A DNA stretch of 64,000 nt, from positions 1 through 64,000 of the forward strand of contig NZ_FPAU01000012.1 in the NCBI RefSeq assembly GCF_900116535.1, written 5' to 3'. The notes under the pieces were generated by a model. That model searched no databases, had not been told where the DNA came from, and saw only the letters and a list, made by a program, of their open reading frames with translations. Origin of the DNA: Kosakonia arachidis. GTDB taxonomy: Bacteria > Pseudomonadota > Gammaproteobacteria > Enterobacterales > Enterobacteriaceae. A program made the translations under genes and the position numbers. This document shows, one piece after another, positions 58,787-64,000 of the stretch; positions within the stretch are counted from its first letter, which is position 1; the number at the start of each line of letters is the position of its first letter.

Positions 58787-59225
58787 ATTGTCGGGGCACA
58801 CTAAAATTGAGGCGGGACGCCTGAAGTTTTGACTTATTCCCAGTTTTTATGTCGTCAGCCCTGATGCTGCAGCGTGTTAAGGGAGGCTCTCAATGTTGGA
58901 GATATTGAGCGGATTGACTCTCTCTGCCCTGGTGTTTTTGACATACAGACCATTATGCTTTTCTGTAGCACGAAGGTCTCAACATCGGGGAATGTACTGT
59001 TTTTGAAAATAAATTCGGCTCAAGACACTTAACAACCATATAACACTTGGCGTCTGGGTCGTTTAGCTACCATTTGATTTTGTTTAGTTAACTTATTGAC
59101 CGTGAGCAACGCACCGATATGCGGGGCTACTACGTGTAGTGCTCCCAGAGCATGACTACAAGTTTCTCAAACGAGGGTGTGGCCTCAATGGAGGCAGTAC
59201 TTACCGCAGTCCGACAGGTGACATC
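58787..59225. other. Right border region, no gene
   Basis: About 440 bases without a gene. Its end (59118-59172) resembles 1168-1224 of the left flank, at the same distance before a fimbria-like gene. Otherwise low-complexity, with many stops. Confidence 0.5.
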
Positions 59226-59903
59226 ATGAAAAAACTACTGTTACTTCTTTGCTACCTCCGACCTATCCTCGCCGCAGATATAGAAGCATACGGCCCAGGC
59301 ACGGGAACTATAACGTTGAAGACGTTGGCATCCGGAAACTCCTTCAATTACTCAGGTAAGTGCATCACGGTTCCAGATACCGGGGGTGTGCGGATAACCT
59401 TTACTACTTACTCCGGGACTTACGAAATACCGACGGATGGTAGTAAGGCGCGTATCTACGGGGTGAAAAACGAAGTTATCATCCGCGGCTATCAAGATGG
59501 GACAGGAAAGCCCACCAGTGTCAGGTGTACAGTATTCGACGGCGACACTATTATAAACTGGGGGTACTTTGACCTCAGTCCTATCCTCTTATGTTCAGCA
59601 ACTGTCAACAACATCGATTTGGGGGCGGTTAGTCCCGGAACATACACCGTCCATCTGAATGCGTCGTCCTCGACTGGAAGCAGTCTGAGATACTGGGGAA
59701 CCAGCCTTGATTCTGACGGGACGCTCCGCGTAGGCGGGCGGAAAGATGTGCTTCTCTTTCCCGACCGCTTAAATATTGCCCCCGCCACCGGGCACTGGGT
59801 GGCCTCCAGAGGCGCGTCTTTACCTCTCACATTAACGGTCGGGCCGAATGCGGTGGGTGGGCCCGTGACATCCTACCTTACCGCTGTTCTGACGTGCGAA
59901 TAG
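59226..59903 (+). CDS. Secreted fimbrial-subunit-like protein, right-flank copy
   Basis: A 225-residue protein with a signal peptide (MKKLLLLLCYLRPILAA). The N-terminal part differs from the left-flank protein, but residues ~120-225 share C.ATVN, PGT, DSDGTLRVGG, DVLLFPD and the final SYLTAVLTC. I infer that the two are diverged copies of one two-domain subunit or adhesin type. Again no usher or chaperone is present. An upstream in-frame ATG at 59139 would put 29 extra residues before the signal and is unlikely. Confidence 0.6.
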   Translation: MKKLLLLLCYLRPILAADIEAYGPGTGTITLKTLASGNSFNYSGKCITVPDTGGVRITFTTYSGTYEIPTDGSKARIYGVKNEVIIRGYQDGTGKPTSVRCTVFDGDTIINWGYFDLSPILLCSATVNNIDLGAVSPGTYTVHLNASSSTGSSLRYWGTSLDSDGTLRVGGRKDVLLFPDRLNIAPATGHWVASRGASLPLTLTVGPNAVGGPVTSYLTAVLTCE

Positions 59904-60073
59904 CACGGGCTACAATATGTGCAGAAACGCCCTGACGGTCGGATACTTCGGCAACGAAATAGCCGCGCTCCGTTACTTGACGGACGGCTTCTTCTTCAAT
60001 TCAGGTGTAAATCGTGGTGTGCCCATACGCTCCCCTTATGCTCAAACTATAGGGCAGGATCGTCCACCGCTTT
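59904..60073 (-). mobile_element. Frameshifted remnant of an IS3-family orfA
   Basis: On the minus strand a start reads MGTPRFTPEL. After one missing base, the next frame reads EEAVRQVTERGYFVAEVSDRQGVSAH, the well-known N-terminal helix-turn-helix of IS3-family OrfA transposases. The frameshift and the loss of everything after about 50 codons show a dead fragment. It sits between the right fimbria-like gene and the efflux genes. Confidence 0.8.
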
Positions 60074-60168
60074 AATGATGTATCTAATTTATTGTTTTTT
60101 AGCATTCGTGTCAGCATTGCATGTGAAATATAAATTGATTTTATTTAAACGATTATGAGATTGTTTTT

Positions 60169-60312
60169 ATGTCTATGACAATTAATATTGTGTCCTCTAC
60201 AGACCGGTCACAATGTGGTGTCAGCGCTTTCGGTCATGAAGTGTTTTTAATCAGTAATACGGAAAGAAATAAATTTCAGTTGTTCAACGGCCAACTAAAT
60301 TTACTCGGGTAA
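60169..60312 (+). CDS. Tiny unknown ORF coupled to the next one
   Basis: A 47-codon frame (start MSMTINIVSSTDRSQC) ending TAATG, where the next ORF begins. I do not recognise it and see no strong ribosome-binding site. Coupling and a shared position suggest a small two-gene unit or the remains of a longer frame broken by stops. Low confidence that it is a gene. Confidence 0.25.
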   Translation: MSMTINIVSSTDRSQCGVSAFGHEVFLISNTERNKFQLFNGQLNLLG

Positions 60313-60521
60313 TGAACAACTCTGGAATAAATAACGCTATTATGACTACCCAAACGCTGGATGGGATCACCGGTCGCCAGCGCGAATATATCCAGTGGCT
60401 GCAGAAGATCAGCACCGGTAAAGGTAAGCCGGAAGATATTCTGGCGACCGAAGCAGTTGACCTGCTGCCAATGAAACTTCGGACACCTGATATCAAAGGC
60501 ATTTTTATTATTCTGATTTAA
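60312..60521 (+). CDS. Small unknown ORF, second of the coupled pair
   Basis: A 69-residue frame beginning MNNSGINNAIMTTQTLDGITGRQ and rich in polar residues, with a hydrophobic end (GIFIILI). It overlaps the stop of the previous frame by one base. Its 3' end overlaps the tetR-like gene on the other strand by 14 bases. I do not recognise the product; it could be a truncated fragment. Confidence 0.3.
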   Translation: MNNSGINNAIMTTQTLDGITGRQREYIQWLQKISTGKGKPEDILATEAVDLLPMKLRTPDIKGIFIILI

Positions 60522-61134
60522 CCAACTGTACTTCAGTTGATTCAAGGTAGAGTGCCAGGGCGTGCAGTATTTTGGGAATGAACTCGTAAGGAAGCGTATT
60601 ATCCCGCTGGAAAGCCTGCTGCAGAGTACCTATAGCGAGGGAATGAAGAAAATTCGCTTCTCGTATAATTTCTGATTTCGCAACGTTCCTGTTTCTGCAC
60701 TCTAATATATAGATCAGGAAAGCAAGAAACTCCGACTGTGTGAAATCCGGATTTATTCTCAGAAGGAGTGGTAAATAAGCCTTGTTCTCAATAAGAAAGT
60801 TAGCATAGGGCTGAAAAATAGTATTGATAAGATCGCCAGCAGGCAAAGAGTACCAGTCCTGCTCCACATGTTTGTTTTTTATCGCACCCAGCATCTCAGA
60901 AATTTTGTTATCAAAACTGTGCTTCAGTGATGCCTTAACGGACTCAATATCGGGGAAAAAATGATAAAGCGAACCCGGCGCTGTACCTGAACGCTTTGCA
61001 ACCTCCTGAATAGTAAGCTTTTCAATGGAGATGTCGCTGATAATCTCGGCGGCTGCATCCAGGATTTTTTGAACCCTGAGATGCCCCCTTCGTTGCATGG
61101 GGGGTCGTAAGCGGTTGGTATCAGAAATTGCCAT
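60508..61134 (-). CDS. TetR-family regulator next to efflux genes
   Basis: A 208-residue regulator (start MAISDTNRL at 61134; an upstream codon at 61179 lacks a clear ribosome-binding site). The helix-turn-helix is clear: QKILDAAAEIISDISIEKLTIQEVAKRSGTAPGSLYHFFPDIESVKASL. The C-terminal ligand domain is all helical. It is divergent from ytcA-mdtN-mdtO-like genes, which it probably represses. Confidence 0.88.
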   Translation of the reverse strand: MAISDTNRLRPPMQRRGHLRVQKILDAAAEIISDISIEKLTIQEVAKRSGTAPGSLYHFFPDIESVKASLKHSFDNKISEMLGAIKNKHVEQDWYSLPAGDLINTIFQPYANFLIENKAYLPLLLRINPDFTQSEFLAFLIYILECRNRNVAKSEIIREANFLHSLAIGTLQQAFQRDNTLPYEFIPKILHALALYLESTEVQLVKSE

Positions 61135-61216
61135 AATGCGTCCCGAAAGAAGGTGGCCTGTTGGTTGTCTATTTTGCACGATCTTGAGATTTGGTGCTGT
61201 ATAAGATAAACTAAAT

Positions 61217-61232
61217 TTGAATAAAGATTCAA
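61217..61232. promoter_or_regulatory. Inverted repeat, possible TetR operator
   Basis: TTGAAT-AAAG-ATTCAA, a perfect 6-bp inverted repeat around a 4-base centre, lies in the 137-base gap between the divergent tetR-like and ytcA-like genes. Size and place fit a TetR operator. Confidence 0.45.
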
Positions 61233-61271
61233 CTTTTAACTATTTTTCATTAAATTTCATGATCATACAAA

Positions 61272-61559
61272 ATGCACAAACATCCAGATAAACCATTATC
61301 ACGCCATCTTCTGATGGCGCTGTTTATTGTCGTGAGCCCCCTGACGGGGTGTTCTCCCGCACCTTCTGTTGTCTTTTTTGGCGCATCTTTCCCTGACTGG
61401 CTTCTGTGTACGGGCATCGGTGTCGCAGGAATGACGCTATTACACTTACTTTCCAGTAAATTGCACAAAACAGACTGGTTATCCCCGGCAGCCGTTGTGT
61501 ATCCCTGTGTTACAGCATTGATTTCTATGCTGGCATGGTTGATTTTATTCCCGTCTTAA
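61272..61559 (+). CDS. ytcA: YtcA-like small lipoprotein
   Basis: A 95-residue lipoprotein with a signal peptide and lipobox SPLTGC (Cys27), followed by two membrane segments. E. coli YtcA, 91 residues, has the same layout and lies before mdtNOP. It is nine bases before the mdtN-like gene. Confidence 0.75.
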   Translation: MHKHPDKPLSRHLLMALFIVVSPLTGCSPAPSVVFFGASFPDWLLCTGIGVAGMTLLHLLSSKLHKTDWLSPAAVVYPCVTALISMLAWLILFPS

Positions 61560-61568
61560 GGTGTCGAG

Positions 61569-62588
61569 ATGACCGTAAAAAGAAAAATTTATGCGCTCAG
61601 TTTATTACTGGTGACGCTGATGGTTTTGGTGCTTGTCCTGTCCAGAATCGATGCCGCACCACGTACTGATGATAGTTATGTCTATGCTGACACCATCAAC
61701 GTCGTTCCTGAGGTGAGTGGCAGAATTATTGAATTGCCAGTCAAAGATAACCAGCTTGTGAAGAAAGGGGAGCTACTTTACCGCATCGATCCGCGTCCAT
61801 TCCAGAATTCACTGGATGCTAGTCAGGCCCGCCTGATCACCCTGAATGAGCAGATCAAGTTATCAGAGCGCTCTGTCAGTGCGCAGCAGTACAACGCTGC
61901 TGCTGTTGCCGCCCAGGTAGAGAGTGCCCGTAGCCAGTATCAGCAGGCGAAGGATACATATAATCGTAAGCTGGCGCTGAAGGGTAAAAACTATGTGTCT
62001 ACAGAAGAGCTAGAGCAGGCCAGAACAGCGAGGAACAGTGCTGAAGCTAATTACAACTCGACCAGACTTCAGGCCCGACAGGCCACTGCCGCTGTCAGCG
62101 GCGTGGATGCGCTTGTAGCGCAGCGGGATGAAGTCAGGGCACAAATTGCGGAAGCTAAGCTGAATCTTGAATACAGTGAAGTTCGTGCCCCATTTGATGG
62201 ACGAGTCACGGCGCTGAAAACCACTGCAGGTCAATATGCATCCCCGGCACAACCCGTCATGACCCTCATCGATACAAGGCAATGGTATGTCATCGCCAAC
62301 TTCCGGGAAACCGATCTGAAAGGTATTACTGAAGGAACAACTGCAACGGTATTTATCATGGCGGATACCGGTAAAGCTTTTTCTGGCACCGTAGAATCAA
62401 TGAGCTATGGCGTTTCACCGGGTGACAGCGCCACAGTCGGAGGCCTGCAGTCAGTCGAAAAGACCATTAACTGGGTTCATGTTTCCCAGCGTTTCCCGGT
62501 AAAAATAAAAATGTCTGAAACCGATAGAGAACTCTTCCGTATTGGTGCTTCAGCTGTTGTGATTTTGCACCGCGACAACAAGATTTAA
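61569..62588 (+). CDS. mdtN: MdtN-like membrane-fusion efflux protein
   Basis: A periplasmic adaptor of the HlyD/EmrA type, 339 residues (E. coli MdtN 343). It has one N-terminal membrane segment, the lipoyl half DTINVVPEVSGRIIELPVKDNQLVKKGELLYRIDPRPF, a long coiled-coil hairpin (about 80-190), and RAPFDGRVTALKTTAGQYASPAQPVMTLIDTRQWYVIANFRETDLK. Blocks match E. coli MdtN closely. Confidence 0.9.
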   Translation: MTVKRKIYALSLLLVTLMVLVLVLSRIDAAPRTDDSYVYADTINVVPEVSGRIIELPVKDNQLVKKGELLYRIDPRPFQNSLDASQARLITLNEQIKLSERSVSAQQYNAAAVAAQVESARSQYQQAKDTYNRKLALKGKNYVSTEELEQARTARNSAEANYNSTRLQARQATAAVSGVDALVAQRDEVRAQIAEAKLNLEYSEVRAPFDGRVTALKTTAGQYASPAQPVMTLIDTRQWYVIANFRETDLKGITEGTTATVFIMADTGKAFSGTVESMSYGVSPGDSATVGGLQSVEKTINWVHVSQRFPVKIKMSETDRELFRIGASAVVILHRDNKI

Positions 62589-62600
62589 CGGGGACAAACG

Positions 62601-64000
62601 ATGGGTACCACGTTTCCTGCTATGAGTGATTTGTGGATTTCTGTGCGCCCATATCCCGGGCGTCTGAACCATGTCTTACGTGCTATGGTGGCCTGTACAA
62701 TAGTGGTGATCATGTCCCAAAGCCTACAGGTACCACTGCTGGCTTTGTCATTAATCACTGTTTTTTTTGTCACCCAGACTAACGTTGTTGTGACCAGGTT
62801 GGCGGGGATACTGTTTATCGTCGGGTGCACTTTCTCTATTTTTCTGTCATTAATTGTTCTGAAAGTGACATGGAATACACCGTTTTTGCGGATCCTAATC
62901 TCCTTCACGCTTTTTTTTGTCAGCGTGTTTTTGATGCGGACGACAAAAATCGGTGTTGTGTTTTTTGTGGTTGCTATTGTCGCAATATACACACAAAGCC
63001 TTGTGGATATTGCATCTGATTCAGAAACGCTGGTCCGAGAGATCCTCTGGGTATGGGTGGCCGTTAACTACCCGATTGCCGTGACATTAATTATCAATTC
63101 TCTCCTGATGCCAGTAGAGCCGGAGATTCAGTTAAAACGAGCGATTGGAAAGCAACTGTCGGGTATGGCTTATCTGCTTTCAGCTGATGCCACGTCATTG
63201 CGAAGACAAAACAGCTTGAGCCAGGCAGGACGCGATATTCAGACACTGTACCGGCTTTTGCGTTACAAAACGATGCGGGACAAACATTCTGTACAAAAGG
63301 CGACACATAATCTTGCTGCTATCGCAATTGTTTCTGAACTGCGTACAGCATCGTGCCATCTTCCCGCTAGCTTTGAAGGGGAGGATGTATTAAAGGATGC
63401 AGAAACACTCCGTAATGCACTAAAGCAGTTAGAATTAATGCTAATTAACGGGGGGCCAGATTGGCAAACGGAATCGCCTGTATTACGTTCCACAGAACCA
63501 GCCTTTATCGCGATAGCAGGCATTATCAGCTCTTATAACAAAAAAGTGGCGGCAGCGGAAAATAAGGAAAATACCCGGACACCACCGTCGGCAGATGCAC
63601 ACGCTGGTTTTCTGATAAAGGATGCCTTCAGCAACGATCATTATGTGTTTTTTTCACTTAAAACACTGCTGAGTGTGGCAGTTTGTTATTTGTTCTATAC
63701 CGCAACAGACTGGTCAGGTATTCATACTATTATGCTCAGTTGCCTCATTGTTGCGCAGCCGGGTCTGGGGAATACTCAGCGGAAAATCATTCTTCGTCTG
63801 GTCGGTGCCGCAATTGGCAGTGTGTTTGCACTGGTGACTATTGTGTATCTTACACCACGGATCGATACGCTGTTTGGCCTGCTGTGTATTGTTCTTCCCG
63901 TCATCGCGTTGTCTTCATGGATATCTGCTGGCCCGGAGAATATAAGTTATGCAGGGGTGCAAATCATGTTCACCTTCGCTCTCGCGACGCTTGAAACGTT
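62601..64000 (+). CDS. mdtO: MdtO-like inner-membrane efflux protein, cut by the window end
   Basis: An open frame from the ATG at 62601 runs without a stop to the last base, 466 codons so far (E. coli MdtO 683). The N-terminal half has about six membrane segments and MRTTKIGVVFFVVAIVAIY. After a soluble middle part comes a second membrane block, WSGIHTIMLSCLIVAQPGLGNTQRK and, at the edge, FTFALATLE; both match E. coli MdtO. The start is 12 bases after mdtN. A TolC-like mdtP probably follows outside. Confidence 0.88.
   Translation, partial: MGTTFPAMSDLWISVRPYPGRLNHVLRAMVACTIVVIMSQSLQVPLLALSLITVFFVTQTNVVVTRLAGILFIVGCTFSIFLSLIVLKVTWNTPFLRILISFTLFFVSVFLMRTTKIGVVFFVVAIVAIYTQSLVDIASDSETLVREILWVWVAVNYPIAVTLIINSLLMPVEPEIQLKRAIGKQLSGMAYLLSADATSLRRQNSLSQAGRDIQTLYRLLRYKTMRDKHSVQKATHNLAAIAIVSELRTASCHLPASFEGEDVLKDAETLRNALKQLELMLINGGPDWQTESPVLRSTEPAFIAIAGIISSYNKKVAAAENKENTRTPPSADAHAGFLIKDAFSNDHYVFFSLKTLLSVAVCYLFYTATDWSGIHTIMLSCLIVAQPGLGNTQRKIILRLVGAAIGSVFALVTIVYLTPRIDTLFGLLCIVLPVIALSSWISAGPENISYAGVQIMFTFALATLET

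Noticed and set aside
1-64000. tRNA, rRNA or CRISPR array
   Set aside because: No cloverleaf-like tRNA end or regularly spaced repeat was noticed, including at the island borders.

Overview
The window carries a complete peritrichous-type flagellar and chemotaxis gene set packed into one block of about 47 kb (fliR at 2.3 kb to flhC at 49.4 kb). Directly after it, up to 58.8 kb, comes a five-gene cassette that looks like flagellin modification. Every protein compared from memory is closest to the E. coli/Salmonella FlhDC-controlled flagellum in length, motif and gene order, so the host is an enterobacterium. The layout is not the E. coli one, where these genes lie in several separate regions. 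Here all three regulatory tiers are local (flhDC; fliA and flgM; fliC and chemotaxis), and the block is bordered by degraded mobile DNA and two related orphan fimbria-like genes. The simplest reading is a self-contained, horizontally acquired, probably supernumerary flagellar system. That reading is inference: a second flagellar locus cannot be seen from here.

Layout. 1-2331: a 115-bp direct repeat at both ends of a segment that holds decayed sequence and a secreted fimbrial-subunit-like gene. 2332-13021 (minus): fliFGHIJKLMNOPQR, with fliE divergent. 13.8-20.5 kb (plus): cheR-cheB-cheY-cheZ-flhB-flhA-flhE. 20.6-22.8 kb (minus): fliDST. 23.2 kb (plus): fliC, a very short 273-residue flagellin. 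24.6-30.4 kb (minus): fliA, an flhD paralogue with no flhC, then motA-motB-cheA-cheW. 30.6-32.2 kb: a Tsr/Tar-type chemoreceptor. 32.3-42.3 kb (minus): flgBCDEFGHIJ and flgKL. 42.5-44.1 kb (plus): flgA, flgM, flgN. 44.3-45.3 kb: a broken srfC-like gene. 45.4-48.1 kb: a soluble CZB receptor and a second membrane receptor. 48.5-49.4 kb: flhDC. 49.6-58.8 kb: a HAD-like protein, a 1170-residue multi-domain glycosyltransferase, a DegT aminotransferase, an ATP-grasp protein and a methyltransferase. 58.8-60.5 kb: a second fimbria-like gene, an IS3-family remnant and two tiny coupled ORFs. 60.5-64 kb: a TetR regulator divergent from ytcA-mdtN-mdtO-like efflux genes; the last runs off the window.

How it works together. 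FlhDC would activate the class 2 operons; FlhDC-box-like sequences lie before flgA/flgB, between fliD and fliC, between fliF and fliE, and before the CZB receptor. FliA, held by FlgM, would then fire late promoters; sigma-28-like promoters are readable before flgM, flgK, fliD and fliC. CheA/W/Y/Z/R/B and three receptors steer a proton-type MotAB motor. The modification cassette probably decorates the short flagellin. The most unusual points are the orphan FlhD at the place where flhDC sits in E. coli, the paired fimbria-like genes at the two borders, and the glycosylation cassette fused to the regulatory end of the locus.
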